Assembly: GCF_000763885.1 (NCBI RefSeq) | Contig: NZ_JRKO01000024.1 | Location: 1 to 64,000 of the forward strand | Origin: Paracoccus versutus | Lineage (GTDB): Bacteria > Pseudomonadota > Alphaproteobacteria > Rhodobacterales > Rhodobacteraceae | DNA length: 64,000 bases | Reading direction: 5' to 3' | Shown: positions 8,801 to 17,774 of the stretch, piece by piece | How positions within the stretch are numbered: position 1 is the stretch's first letter | How the letters are laid out: every line of letters begins with the position of its first letter | Made by a program: the position numbers and the translations under genes | Notes under the pieces: model-generated | The model's input: the letters and a program-made list of their open reading frames with translations, nothing else | Told to the model about the DNA's origin: nothing | Databases searched by the model: none

Positions 8801-11178
8801 TCGCCCGCGCGCCGTCCCGGCCCTTGCAGCGCCCCGCGCTGCGCAGCGACTTCCCGCCCGAGGATCTGCATTTCTGGAACGGCACCGGCGGCTTCGACGC
8901 GCAGGGCAATTACGTCATCCGCCTGCGCCATGGCGAGGCGACGCCGAACCCCTGGATCAACGTCGTCGCCCGCAGCGATTTCGGCTTTCACATCTCGGCC
9001 GAGGGCGCGGGCTTTACCTGGTCGGCCAATTCGCGCGACCACCAGCTGACGCCCTGGTCGAACGATGCGGTCAGCAACCCGCCGGGCGAGGGCATCCTGA
9101 TCCGCGACCTGGGCACCGGCGCGATCCACACCCCCTATGCGGCGCTGTCGAGCCAGCGCGAGGCGCTTTACCAATGCCGCCACGGCGCCGGCTTCTCCGA
9201 GTTCACCGCCTGGTCGGGCGAGCTGGAGATCACCGCGCTGCACAGCCTGACCCCGGACGCGCCGCTGCGGGTGATCGGGCTGCGGCTGACCAACCACGGC
9301 ACGCGGCGGCTGACGCTGGACGTGGCGCAGTTCCTGGAGCCGGTGATGGGCGGCGCCCGCGCCAAGACCGCGCCCTATCTGCAGATGCGCTACCTGCCCG
9401 AGGCGCGGGCGGTGGAATGCGAGAACCCCTATTCCATCGACTATGCCGGCCAGCGCATGATCCTGTCGGTGGACCGCGAGGTGACGGGGCTTTGCCTGTC
9501 GCGGCTGATCTGGCAGGGCCGCAACCGCGACGCCTGCCTGCCGGCCTGGTTCGACGCCACGCTGAGCCGCCGCTTCGTGCATCGCCATGACGGCGACCCG
9601 GTGATGATGCTGGAAACCCGCATCGAGATCGAGCCGGGCGAAAGCCAGAACGTGACCTTCCGCCTGGCCGCCGCGCCCGGCGCCGCAGCGCCGCCGCTGC
9701 TGGAGCGCACCGAGACCGCCCGGCAGGCCGCCACCGCCCAGACCGAGCATTGGCAGCATATCTTCGGCCGCTTGCAGGTGCAGACCCCCGACCCGGCCTT
9801 CGACCTGATGGTGAACCGCTGGCTGCCCTATCAGGCCATCGCCTGCCGGATCCGGGCGCGCTCGGCCTTCTACCAGGCCTCGGGGGCCTATGGCTTCCGC
9901 GACCAGTTGCAGGACACCTCGGCCATGCTGGTCTATGACCCGGCGCTGGCCCGCGCCCAGTTGCTGGAAGCCGGCTCGCGCCAGTTCCCGGAAGGCGACG
10001 TGCAGCATTGGTGGCTGCCCGGCACCGGCGCGGGCGTGCGCACCCTGATCGCCGACGACGTGGTCTGGCTGGGCCATGCGCTGGCGCGCTATGTCGAGGT
10101 GACGGGCGACCGCAGCATCCTGGACGAGCCCCGGCCCTTCATCCTGGGCCGCGTGCTGGAGCCGGGCGAGCACGACGCCTTCTACCGGCCCGAGACCAGC
10201 GACCGCATGGCGCCGCTCTACGACCATGCCGCGCTGGCGCTGGAAATGGCCATCGCCCGCACCGGGGCCGAGGGCCTGCCGCTGTTCCTGGGCGGCGACT
10301 GGAACGACGGCATGAACCGCGTCGGCGCCGCCGGGCGCGGCCAGTCGGTCTGGATGGGCTGGTTCCTGGCCCAGACCATCGCCATGATGGCCCCCCTGGC
10401 CGAGGCGCGGGGCGAGGACGAGCGGGCAAAGCGCTGGCGCGCCCATGCCGCCAAGCTGTCGCGCGCGCTGGACCGGCACGGCTGGGACGGCGGCTGGTAT
10501 CTGCGCGGTATCTATGACGACGGCACGCCGCTGGGCTCGGCCCAGTCCGAGGAATGCCGCATCGACTCCATCGCGCAAAGCTGGTCGGTCATCTCGGGCG
10601 CAGGCCGCAAGGACCGCCGCGACCCGGCGCTGGACGCGGCGCTGGAGCATCTGCTGGACGAGGACGGCATGCTGCTGCGGCTGTTCACCCCGCCCTTTGC
10701 CGATGCGCCGCAGGATCCCGGCTATATCAAGGGCTATCCGCCCGGCGTGCGCGAGAACGGCGGGCAATATACCCATGCCGCGATCTGGATGGTGCAGGCG
10801 CTGTGCATGGCGGGCCGCGCCGACGACGCCTGGCAGGTGTTCCGGCTGCTCAACCCGATCAGCCATGCCAGCGACGCCGCCACGCTTCAGGTCTATCGCG
10901 GCGAGCCCTATGTCGTCGCCGCCGACGTCTATGGCGCCGAGGAAAAGATCGGCCGCGCCGGTTGGACCTGGTATACCGGCTCGGCCGGCTGGCTGCACCG
11001 CGTCGCGGTCGAGCATATCCTGGGCCTGCGCATCAAGGACGGCGAAAGGCTGGAGGTGGCCCCCGCCCTGCCCTCGCATTGGCCGGGCTTCCGCGCCAGC
11101 GTGATGATCGGCGACCGCCGCCACGAGGTCGAAGTGACGCGCGACCAGACCGGCACGCCCCGCATCCGCATCGGCTGA
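2845..11178 (+). CDS. ndvB: Cyclic beta-1,2-glucan synthase
   Basis: A 2777-residue inner-membrane polyprotein that makes periplasmic cyclic beta-1,2-glucans from UDP-glucose, close to the usual 2,800 residues of NdvB/ChvB. In order: an N-terminal cytoplasmic region; membrane helices from about residue 390; a glycosyltransferase domain (GT84) with a DADTRMPRD metal-binding motif near residue 602 and QHRWARGDWQ near 751; more membrane helices at about 790-980; a glucoamylase-like region; and a C-terminal GH94 phosphorylase-like domain, which controls ring size, with DWNDGMNRVG near 2485. A GGAGAC site precedes the ATG. The gene stands alone. The frame is intact over 8.3 kb with no stop or frameshift. 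Cyclic glucans serve osmoadaptation and, in plant-associated relatives, host interaction; no host factor is visible here. Confidence 0.96.
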   Translation: MQADGAGVGNPEGGGMGATAASVFEAAGRAVLEQQRLQIPGFDPRAARFELGQAARDQRLLYQAALRADAESEHITTATRWLLDNYHTIAETYRHLTRDLSPAFLRSLPRGPFQPVAEPIPRVLALAWDYAAMTDGDLRERSFADFIAGAQQVDWLTIGELWSLPSMLRYALLLRMLRLSDETERARRGRREANAAMDRLMAMDEPGPADFDQAVPGPALQNAAFVAQVIYRVHAGLDRTHAITEQLARRLAAQGRTAEQVMAGEQTRQTANNVTAAHIIRALKRLDEINWREWFEATSRTEAILREDPDHQRLAPQTRNAIRNRIEMIARHSALAEPEVAERALAAAGRRDIPVSVVLLGDDAPRFEADCGYRPVWRERLARLARRHGILSLILPLAALMLLAVALCLTYVPAQTGGFLAATLIVLSLAAFLDAGLALLRFVASRLIAPAQLPAYGFKDGIPPDHATLVAIPCLLTSLDTIDDLLSNLEVHYLANPDPALSFALLTDFTDAAEETTPRDAELLAYARQGIAALAEKYAHTGRRFYLLHRRRQWNEAEGVWMGWERKRGKLVELNALLRGSPDTSFVDTGPRPPEGIRYVVTLDADTRMPRDTVRMLVGMMAHPVNRPVYDPARQRIVRGHGLIQPRVTSLLKHGSQTSPFQRILSQDKGLDPYVFTVSDLYQDLFGQGTYTGKGIYDVDAFATAAQDGIRENSVLSHDLIEGAWLRAALATDVNFIEEYPKRFDVDLARQHRWARGDWQLLPYLLDLRNGLDALARFRIVDNLRRSLLPVSLMLAGLVAVIGLPHADALFWLGLLGVSVGLSQLLGWLMGLMPRQSGVARLRHMLVIGNELMDQITAFMMRLTLLPQMAFSMVDAIVRSLCRVYVSRRHLLEWTTADAVARRAHETLPGHFLLMRGGLALALGFVALAALLRPENLAPALVLGVLWLGAPLIAWVSARPIEHEGARPLTAEERLEWRAEARLVWRFFETFVDARTNHLPPDNYQDQPQPKLAERTSPTNIGLYLLSTVTAHEFRWITLGEALDRIEATLTTIERLERHRGHLYNWYATDSLQPLGTRYVSAVDSGNLAGHLITLSSTLKEWARNPALYLLPELSGAVDILSLMRRLHAAIPRERRSLNPLRDRIEERITALWHSMASAQAPHLAPLHVQSHARAAANLQVLIQGLVTEIPTAAARELDWWTSRLVSTCDKMEGLGRIDPEEVAVAARRMAALAERARAFAFEMDFAFLLDPERQLLAIGYNCVEGAPDQSFYDLLASEARLASLFAIAKGDLPTEHWNRLGRPMTVMPYGSTLVSWSGSMFEYLMAPLVMDEPPGSILHSSCDVAVEAQIRDGWRAGRPWGVSESAYNARDAQMNYQYYAFGVSELALRRWLRDDQVVAPYASFIAAGFRPRSALKNLRRLADLGARGEYGFFDAVDFTPSRLPQGHRCAVVRSVMAHHQGMSLIAIANCLMDGLHRNRFNADPVIESVSTLLQQKTPREVSPLLRETVRRRLPGPSELGQTEIVEVADAAAAPHTVAVMSNGRLSMLLDASGAGRLRMDGTAITRWRPDPAADVWGEFLFIRDLASGRWWSATAAPGFDPEIGYATRLFDYKANFAALGEGIHCETEVILSDDLDARGARVKLRNLSDRPRQLALTSYGEIVLDQNDADRAHSAFSRMFVATEAQPDRGRIFARRNKRNPHDPDRHLMHLSAGAGVPDGAATDRRLFIGRGRSIRAPQALDDPGLLADVVPGESYTLDPIFSLSRRLTLDPGKEAVVTFWTVAAASREALEEAHLHLADEAAYDNEHQMAWTRSQVQLHHASITPEEAALFRRYAALLVYPNQMLASQVRHVMGQQSALWPMSVSGDNPIMVLRINDPDLMPVARQAIRMQEYLRMRGLECDLVILNEQRVSYAAHLHEALNNLCHSMQLLHSRPSVFAVDANGLSAETRDTLLAVARVVIHAQNGSLAGQIQRLEAAELRRGIARAPSRPLQRPALRSDFPPEDLHFWNGTGGFDAQGNYVIRLRHGEATPNPWINVVARSDFGFHISAEGAGFTWSANSRDHQLTPWSNDAVSNPPGEGILIRDLGTGAIHTPYAALSSQREALYQCRHGAGFSEFTAWSGELEITALHSLTPDAPLRVIGLRLTNHGTRRLTLDVAQFLEPVMGGARAKTAPYLQMRYLPEARAVECENPYSIDYAGQRMILSVDREVTGLCLSRLIWQGRNRDACLPAWFDATLSRRFVHRHDGDPVMMLETRIEIEPGESQNVTFRLAAAPGAAAPPLLERTETARQAATAQTEHWQHIFGRLQVQTPDPAFDLMVNRWLPYQAIACRIRARSAFYQASGAYGFRDQLQDTSAMLVYDPALARAQLLEAGSRQFPEGDVQHWWLPGTGAGVRTLIADDVVWLGHALARYVEVTGDRSILDEPRPFILGRVLEPGEHDAFYRPETSDRMAPLYDHAALALEMAIARTGAEGLPLFLGGDWNDGMNRVGAAGRGQSVWMGWFLAQTIAMMAPLAEARGEDERAKRWRAHAAKLSRALDRHGWDGGWYLRGIYDDGTPLGSAQSEECRIDSIAQSWSVISGAGRKDRRDPALDAALEHLLDEDGMLLRLFTPPFADAPQDPGYIKGYPPGVRENGGQYTHAAIWMVQALCMAGRADDAWQVFRLLNPISHASDAATLQVYRGEPYVVAADVYGAEEKIGRAGWTWYTGSAGWLHRVAVEHILGLRIKDGERLEVAPALPSHWPGFRASVMIGDRRHEVEVTRDQTGTPRIRIG

Positions 11179-11244
11179 GAGAGGGAGGGGGACGGCATGG
11201 CCATGGCGCGTCGAGGCGGTGATCCAGCAACCGGGACGGCCGCG

Positions 11245-11742
11245 TCAGTCCGCCTCGGCCAGCAGCGGCAGGATGCTGCCGCGTTCCTTCAGGCAGCGCA
11301 GGGTGAAGATCGAGCGGGCGTTGCGGATCCCCGGCACCCGGTAAAGCTTGCGACGCAGGAATTCCTCGTATCCGCGGGTGCCGCTGACCGCGACCTTCAG
11401 CAGGTAGTCGTATTCGCCGGTGGTCAGCCAGACCTCCTGCACCTCGGGGATGGCGGCCATGGCGCGGCCGAACTCCTCCAGCACCTTGTCGTCGTGCCGT
11501 TCCAGCGTGATCTCGATGATGACGGTTTCGGCGGCGCCCAGGCGGGACTGGTCCAGGAGGGCGCTGTAGCCCTTGATGACGCCCTCGGCCTCCAGCCGGC
11601 GGGTGCGCTGCCAGCAGGGGCTGGGCGACAGGCCGACCTTTTCGGCAAGCTGGCTGTTGGACAGCCGCCCGTCGCGACTCAGCGCCCGCAAGATCCTGAG
11701 GTCGATCGCGTCAAGCTGGCGCGTTGCAGAAGATCCGCTCAT
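11245..11742 (-). CDS. bkdR: Lrp/AsnC family regulator of the Bkd operon
   Basis: A 165-residue Lrp/AsnC-type DNA-binding protein. Residues about 10-60 form the winged helix-turn-helix (LDAIDLRILRALSRDGRLSN, then LAEKVGLSPSPCWQRTRRLE); the rest is the RAM effector-binding domain (EYDYLLKVAV). It is divergent from bkdA1, the arrangement seen for BkdR, which activates the branched-chain 2-oxoacid dehydrogenase operon in response to branched-chain amino acids. The name rests on family and context, since Lrp-type proteins cannot be told apart by sequence alone. The shared control region is AT-rich compared with its surroundings and carries a direct repeat. Confidence 0.88.
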   Translation of the reverse strand: MSGSSATRQLDAIDLRILRALSRDGRLSNSQLAEKVGLSPSPCWQRTRRLEAEGVIKGYSALLDQSRLGAAETVIIEITLERHDDKVLEEFGRAMAAIPEVQEVWLTTGEYDYLLKVAVSGTRGYEEFLRRKLYRVPGIRNARSIFTLRCLKERGSILPLLAEAD

Positions 11743-13195
<1,453 letters not shown>

Positions 13196-13196
13196 C

Positions 13197-14213
13197 ATGG
13201 CACGCATGACGATGATCGAGGCGATCCGCGACGCGCTGGACGTGGCGATGGGCGCCGACCCTTCCGTCGTGGTCTTCGGCGAGGACGTGGGCTATTTCGG
13301 CGGCGTCTTCCGCTGCACCGCCGGCTTGCAGGCGAAATACGGCAAGACCCGCTGCTTCGACACGCCGATCAACGAATCCGGCATCGTCGGCGCCGGGATC
13401 GGCATGGCGGCCTACGGGCTGAAGCCGGTGGTCGAGATCCAGTTCGCCGACTACATGTATCCCGCCTATGACCAGATCGTGTCCGAGGCGGCGCGGCTGC
13501 GCTATCGCTCGGCCGGGCAGTTCACCTGCCCGATGGTGGTGCGCATGCCCACCGGCGGCGGCATCTTCGGCGGCCAGACCCACAGCCAGTCGCCCGAGGC
13601 GCTGTTTACCCATGTCACCGGGCTGAAGACCGTGGTGCCTTCGAACCCGCGGGACGCCAAGGGGCTGCTGCTGGCCGCTATCGAAGACCCCGACCCGGTG
13701 ATCTTCATGGAGCCGAAGCGGCTTTACAACGGCCCCTTCGACGGCCATCACGACCGTCCGGTCACGGCCTGGAAAAGCCACGAGCTGGGCGAGGTGCCCG
13801 AGGGGCATTACACCGTCCCCCTGGGCAAGGCGGTGCTGCGCCGCCAGGGCCGGGCGGCCACCGTGCTGACCTATGGCACCATGGTCCATGTCGCGCTGGC
13901 CGCGGTCGAGGAATCCGGCGTCGATGCCGAGGTGATCGACCTGCGCACCCTGCTGCCGCTGGACATGGAAACCATCGTGGCCTCGGTCAACAAGACCGGC
14001 CGCTGCCTGGTGCTGCACGAGGCGACGCTGACCTCGGGCTATGGCGCGGAACTGGCGGCGCTGGTGCAGGCCGAGTGCTTCTGGCACCTGGAGGCGCCGA
14101 TCCGGCGGGTGGCGGGCTGGGACACGCCCTATCCGCATACGCATGAATGGAGCTATTTCCCCGGCCCCGCACGGGTGGCCGAGGCATTGCGTCAACTGGT
14201 CGAGGTGGCCTGA
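13197..14213 (+). CDS. bkdA2: 2-oxoisovalerate dehydrogenase E1 beta subunit
   Basis: A 338-residue beta subunit that pairs with the preceding alpha subunit to form the alpha2-beta2 thiamine-dependent decarboxylase of the Bkd complex. Family features are visible: the N-terminal pyrimidine-binding region ([16 protein letters not shown] near residue 22, then [18 protein letters not shown]), and the C-terminal transketolase domain ([16 protein letters not shown] near 245). The length is normal. The ATG lies one base after the bkdA1 stop and its own TGA is followed after one base by bkdB, so translation is probably coupled across all three genes. Confidence 0.95.
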   Translation: MARMTMIEAIRDALDVAMGADPSVVVFGEDVGYFGGVFRCTAGLQAKYGKTRCFDTPINESGIVGAGIGMAAYGLKPVVEIQFADYMYPAYDQIVSEAARLRYRSAGQFTCPMVVRMPTGGGIFGGQTHSQSPEALFTHVTGLKTVVPSNPRDAKGLLLAAIEDPDPVIFMEPKRLYNGPFDGHHDRPVTAWKSHELGEVPEGHYTVPLGKAVLRRQGRAATVLTYGTMVHVALAAVEESGVDAEVIDLRTLLPLDMETIVASVNKTGRCLVLHEATLTSGYGAELAALVQAECFWHLEAPIRRVAGWDTPYPHTHEWSYFPGPARVAEALRQLVEVA

Positions 14214-14214
14214 G

Positions 14215-15519
14215 ATGGGTATTCACGCAATCCGTATGCCGGACATCGGCGAAGGCATCGCCGAGGCCGAGATCTCCGAATGGCTGGTCAAGCCCGGCGA
14301 TGTCCTGCGCGAGGACGACCCGATGGTCGCGGTCATGACCGACAAGGCGACGGTGGAAATCCCCTCGCCCGTCACCGGCACGGTGGTCTGGCAGGCGGGC
14401 CAGCCCGGCGACGTGATCGCCGTCGGCGCCGAGCTGATCCGGCTGGAGGTGGACGGCCCCGGCAATGTCGCGGCCGAGGCGGGCGCCGCAGCGCCGGCTG
14501 CGGGATCGTCGCGGCAGGCCGAGACCGCGCCCCCCGATCCCGAACCCGCAGAGCCCAAGGCCGAGGCGCCGCCCAAGCCCGAACCCGAGCCCGAGGCGGA
14601 GCCGCCGACCCCGAAACCGGCGGCGAAAACCCTCGCGGCCGCGCCCTTGCGCCCCGAGGGCGAAAGGCCCATCGCCTCGCCCGCCGTGCGGGCACGGGCG
14701 CGCGAGGCGGGCGTTGACCTGCGGCTGGTGCGCGGCTCGGGTCCGGCCGGCCGGATCGGGCACGAGGACCTGGACGCCTTCATCGCCTCGGGCGGCATCC
14801 CGGCGCCCTCGGGCCCGCAACCCGACAGCGCGGTCGAGGAGATCCGCGTCATCGGGCTGCGCCGCAAGATCGCCGAGCGGATGGAGGCCGCGAACAGCAT
14901 CCCCCAGATCACCATCGTCGAAGAGGTGGACGCCACCGCGCTGGAGGATCTGCGCGGCCGGATGAATGCGCAAGGCAAGGGGACGCGGCTGACGCTGCTG
15001 CCCTTCATCGCCCGCGCCATCGTGCGCGCCGTGCATGAACAGCCGCTGCTGAACGCGCATTACGACGCCCAGGCCGGGCTGATCCGCCGCTTCGGCGGGG
15101 TGCATCTGGGCATCGCGGCGCAGACGCCCCACGGCCTGATGGTGCCGGTGGTCCGCCATGCCGAGGCGCTGGACCTGCGCGCGACCGCCGCCGAGATCGC
15201 GCGGCTGGGCACGGCCGCCAAGGAGGGCACGGCAAAGCGCGACGAGCTTGCCGGCTCGACCATCACCATCACCTCGCTGGGGCCCCTGGGCGCCATCGCC
15301 TCGACCCCGATCCTGAACGTGCCCGAGGTCGCCATCGTCGGCGTCAACCGCCTGGCGGTGCGGCCGTTCTGGAACGGCGCCGCCTTCGAGCCGCGCAAGA
15401 TGATGAACCTGTCGTGCAGCTTCGACCACCGGGTGATCGACGGCTGGGATGCCGCCGTCTTCGTGGCGCGGCTGAAAGAGCTGCTGGAAACCCCGGCGCT
15501 GATCTTCGTGGAGGGCTGA
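14215..15519 (+). CDS. bkdB: Branched-chain 2-oxoacid dehydrogenase E2, dihydrolipoyl transacylase
   Basis: A 434-residue E2 core of the Bkd complex. Domains in order: one lipoyl domain (residues 1 to about 80, lipoylated lysine in [10 protein letters not shown] near residue 44); a flexible linker rich in Ala, Pro and Glu (about 85-150); a peripheral subunit-binding domain ([13 protein letters not shown] to [11 protein letters not shown], about 155-190); and the catalytic acyltransferase domain ending with the [13 protein letters not shown] motif that holds the active-site histidine and aspartate. The start at 14215 follows the bkdA2 stop by one base and begins exactly at the lipoyl fold ([15 protein letters not shown]). 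An open frame extends upstream, but that part lies inside bkdA2. Confidence 0.95.
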   Translation: MGIHAIRMPDIGEGIAEAEISEWLVKPGDVLREDDPMVAVMTDKATVEIPSPVTGTVVWQAGQPGDVIAVGAELIRLEVDGPGNVAAEAGAAAPAAGSSRQAETAPPDPEPAEPKAEAPPKPEPEPEAEPPTPKPAAKTLAAAPLRPEGERPIASPAVRARAREAGVDLRLVRGSGPAGRIGHEDLDAFIASGGIPAPSGPQPDSAVEEIRVIGLRRKIAERMEAANSIPQITIVEEVDATALEDLRGRMNAQGKGTRLTLLPFIARAIVRAVHEQPLLNAHYDAQAGLIRRFGGVHLGIAAQTPHGLMVPVVRHAEALDLRATAAEIARLGTAAKEGTAKRDELAGSTITITSLGPLGAIASTPILNVPEVAIVGVNRLAVRPFWNGAAFEPRKMMNLSCSFDHRVIDGWDAAVFVARLKELLETPALIFVEG

Positions 15520-15522
15520 GCG

Positions 15523-16911
15523 ATGCGCGAGATCCAATGCAGGCTGCTGGTGATCGGCGCCGGCCCCGGCGGCTATGTCTGCGCCATCCGCGCCGGGCAG
15601 CTGGGCGTCGACACGGTGGTGGTCGATGCCGAGCCGCCGGGGGGAACCTGCCTGAACGTGGGCTGCATCCCCTCGAAGGCGCTGATCCACGCGGCCGAGG
15701 AATTTCATCGGCTTGAACAGCTTTCCTCGACCCCTTCGATGGGGATCTCGGCCGGTCCGGCGCGGCTGGACCTGGGCGCGACGATGGCCTGGAAGAACGG
15801 CATCGTCGAGCGGCTGACCGGCGGCGTCGCCACGCTGCTGCGCAAGGCCAGGGTGCGGCTGGTGACGGGCCGGGCCAATATTCGCGACGGCAAGACCGTG
15901 CTGGTCGAGACGCCCGAGGGCCCGGTGCAGATCCGCACCGAGGTTCTGGTGATCGCCACCGGCTCGGAACCGATCGAGCTGCCCGCCCTGCCCTTTGGCG
16001 GCAAGGTCATCTCCTCGACCGACGCGCTGGCGCTGACCGAGGTGCCGGGGCGGCTGGCCGTGGTCGGCGGCGGCTATATCGGGCTGGAGCTGGGCATCGC
16101 CTATGCCAAGCTGGGCGCCGAGGTGACTGTGGTCGAGGCCGCGCCGCGCATCCTGCCGCAATACGATGCCGAACTGACCCGCCCGGTGGCGCAGCGCCTG
16201 ACCCAGCTGGGCATCCGGCTGCTGACCGGGGCGCGGGCCGGCGGGCTGTCGGATAGCGGCGCGCTGCGCGTCGCCGGGGTGGACGGGGCCGAGGACATCC
16301 AGGCCGACAAGGTGCTGGTGACGGTGGGCCGCCGCCCGCGCGCGACCGCGGCAGGGGTGGCGGGGCTGCGGCTGGAGATGGCCGGCCCCTTCATCCGCAT
16401 CGACGAGCGCTGCCGCACCTCGATGACCGGCGTGCTGGCCATCGGCGACGTGACCGGCGAGCCGATGCTGGCCCATCGCGCCATGGCCCAGGGCGAGATG
16501 GTGGCCGAGCTGGTCGCCGGCCAGCGCCGCGCCTGGGACAAGCGGGCGATCCCGGCGGTCTGCTTTACCGACCCCGAGATCGTCAGCGTCGGCATCTCCC
16601 CCGAGGAGGCCGCGGCCGAGGGGCGCGAGGTCGTGACCGGCCTGTTCCCCTTTGCCGCCAACGGCCGGGCGATGACGGCGGGCGACGAGGCGGGCTTCGT
16701 CCGCGTCACCGCCCGCCCCGACACGCATGAGGTGCTGGGCATCCAGGCGGTCGGCGCCGGCGTGGCCGAGATGGCCGGCGGCTTTGCCCTGGCGCTGGAG
16801 ATGGGCGCGCGGCTGGAGGACATTGCCGGCACCATCCACGCCCACCCGACCCGCGGCGAGGCGCTGCACGAAGCCTGCCTGCGCGCGCTTGGCCACGCGC
16901 TGCATATCTGA
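15523..16911 (+). CDS. lpdV: Dihydrolipoamide dehydrogenase (E3) of the Bkd complex
   Basis: A 462-residue flavoprotein that reoxidises the dihydrolipoyl groups of BkdB with NAD+. The FAD fold (VIGAGPGGYVCAIRAGQLG, residues about 9-27), the redox disulfide (GGTCLNVGCIPSKAL, about 40-54), the NAD fold (VVGGGYIGLELG, about 180) and the C-terminal active-site base (HAHPTRGEALHEA, about 442) are all intact. It starts 4 bases after bkdB, so this is the E3 dedicated to branched-chain substrates, by analogy named lpdV; the cell presumably has another copy for pyruvate and 2-oxoglutarate dehydrogenases. Confidence 0.93.
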   Translation: MREIQCRLLVIGAGPGGYVCAIRAGQLGVDTVVVDAEPPGGTCLNVGCIPSKALIHAAEEFHRLEQLSSTPSMGISAGPARLDLGATMAWKNGIVERLTGGVATLLRKARVRLVTGRANIRDGKTVLVETPEGPVQIRTEVLVIATGSEPIELPALPFGGKVISSTDALALTEVPGRLAVVGGGYIGLELGIAYAKLGAEVTVVEAAPRILPQYDAELTRPVAQRLTQLGIRLLTGARAGGLSDSGALRVAGVDGAEDIQADKVLVTVGRRPRATAAGVAGLRLEMAGPFIRIDERCRTSMTGVLAIGDVTGEPMLAHRAMAQGEMVAELVAGQRRAWDKRAIPAVCFTDPEIVSVGISPEEAAAEGREVVTGLFPFAANGRAMTAGDEAGFVRVTARPDTHEVLGIQAVGAGVAEMAGGFALALEMGARLEDIAGTIHAHPTRGEALHEACLRALGHALHI

Positions 16912-16975
16912 AAGGGGCATTGATCGCCGCCCCGCGATGACGCAAACCCGGCCCGCGCGGGGCAAGGGGCGGGGG

Positions 16976-17662
16976 ATGGCTGTGGCAGGGACGGATTTGC
17001 GGGTCAGACTGGCCCCGCCCTGGCTGGTGGCGGATCTGGGACGGGTGCGGCGCGTGCTGTCCTTTGCCCCGCATCGCCCCGGCTTTCGCAGCGCGCGGCA
17101 TATCCTGATCCGCCAGGTCCGCGATGCCGACCTGACCCCGGACCTAGACGCTGTGAACTGGCTGGGGGCCGAGATGGCGCGGATCGGCCATGCCGGCGAC
17201 GTGGGCATGATGACCTCGCGCGGGTTGCACCATCACCGGCTGGCCCAGGCCGGGCCGGTGGCCTGCCTGGCCACCGTCGGCCTGGGCAATGCCGAGCGGG
17301 TCGGCCGGCGCCGCATGGTTCCGTCCAGCAGCTATGGCACGATCAACATCGCCCTGCTGGTCGAGGACGGGCTGACCGATGCCGCCATGATCGAGGCGCT
17401 GAGCATCGTGGCCCAGGCCCGCACCGCCGCCGTCATCGCTGCCGGGATCGAGCTGCCGACCGGGCGCGCCACCGGCACCGGCACCGATTGCATCGCCCTG
17501 GCCTGCGATGCGGGCGGCACCGCCTTTGCCGGGCTGCACACCGCCCTGGGCGAGGCGATCGGCGCCGCAGTCCATGACGCGGTGCTGGCAGGCGCCCTGG
17601 CCTGGGTTGCCGAGCATGGCAGAGAGCCGGCCCGCGCAGCGCCGAGTTGCACGGGAGCATGA
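16976..17662 (+). CDS. cbiZ: Adenosylcobinamide amidohydrolase
   Basis: A 228-residue CbiZ-family protein. CbiZ cleaves the aminopropanol side chain of adenosylcobinamide or adenosylpseudocobalamin to give adenosylcobyric acid, letting the cell salvage and remodel foreign cobamides. The family signature near the end, TGRATGTGTDCIALACD (about residues 162-178), and MMTSRGLHHH with MVPSSSYGTINIALLV are visible. The ATG at 16976 has AAGGGG six bases upstream; an in-frame ATG at 16937 is possible but has no nearby site. It follows lpdV by 64 bases and may be read through from it, but is metabolically unrelated. No cobalamin riboswitch is recognisable in the gap. Confidence 0.88.
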   Translation: MAVAGTDLRVRLAPPWLVADLGRVRRVLSFAPHRPGFRSARHILIRQVRDADLTPDLDAVNWLGAEMARIGHAGDVGMMTSRGLHHHRLAQAGPVACLATVGLGNAERVGRRRMVPSSSYGTINIALLVEDGLTDAAMIEALSIVAQARTAAVIAAGIELPTGRATGTGTDCIALACDAGGTAFAGLHTALGEAIGAAVHDAVLAGALAWVAEHGREPARAAPSCTGA

Positions 17663-17694
17663 GTATTTGAAGAACGAAGAAGATGGGGCGACCT

Positions 17695-17767
17695 TACCCC
17701 ACGAATTTTTTCTTGTGGGGTAGGTGCGGGGCGACTATCCTTGCCCCACAAGGAAGAAACTGTGGGG
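17695..17767. repeat. Four alternating CCCCAC/GTGGGG half-sites
   Basis: Two inverted repeats in tandem just before the nucleotidyltransferase gene. The first pairs TACCCCAC (17695-17702) with GTGGGGTA (17715-17722); the second pairs CCCCACA (17744-17750) with TGTGGGG (17761-17767). The half-sites are therefore inverted, direct and inverted again, with TGTGGGGTAG occurring twice. They end 8 bases before the proposed GTG start, so they could be an operator for autoregulation or hairpins that cover the ribosome site. Confidence 0.7.
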
Positions 17768-17774
17768 TAGTCTC

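Noticed and set aside
8362..11124. Leftward open frame of 920 codons inside the glucan synthase gene
   Set aside because: Same composition artefact; no domain, signal or ribosome site, and fully inside a well-supported gene.
13987..17208. Leftward open frame of more than 1,000 codons opposite bkdB, lpdV and cbiZ
   Set aside because: Antisense shadow of a conserved operon; amino acid composition is not protein-like.
17691..17722. Intrinsic terminator of cbiZ
   Set aside because: There is a stem and a T-run, but the T bases lie in the loop, not after the stem; treated as part of the half-site array.
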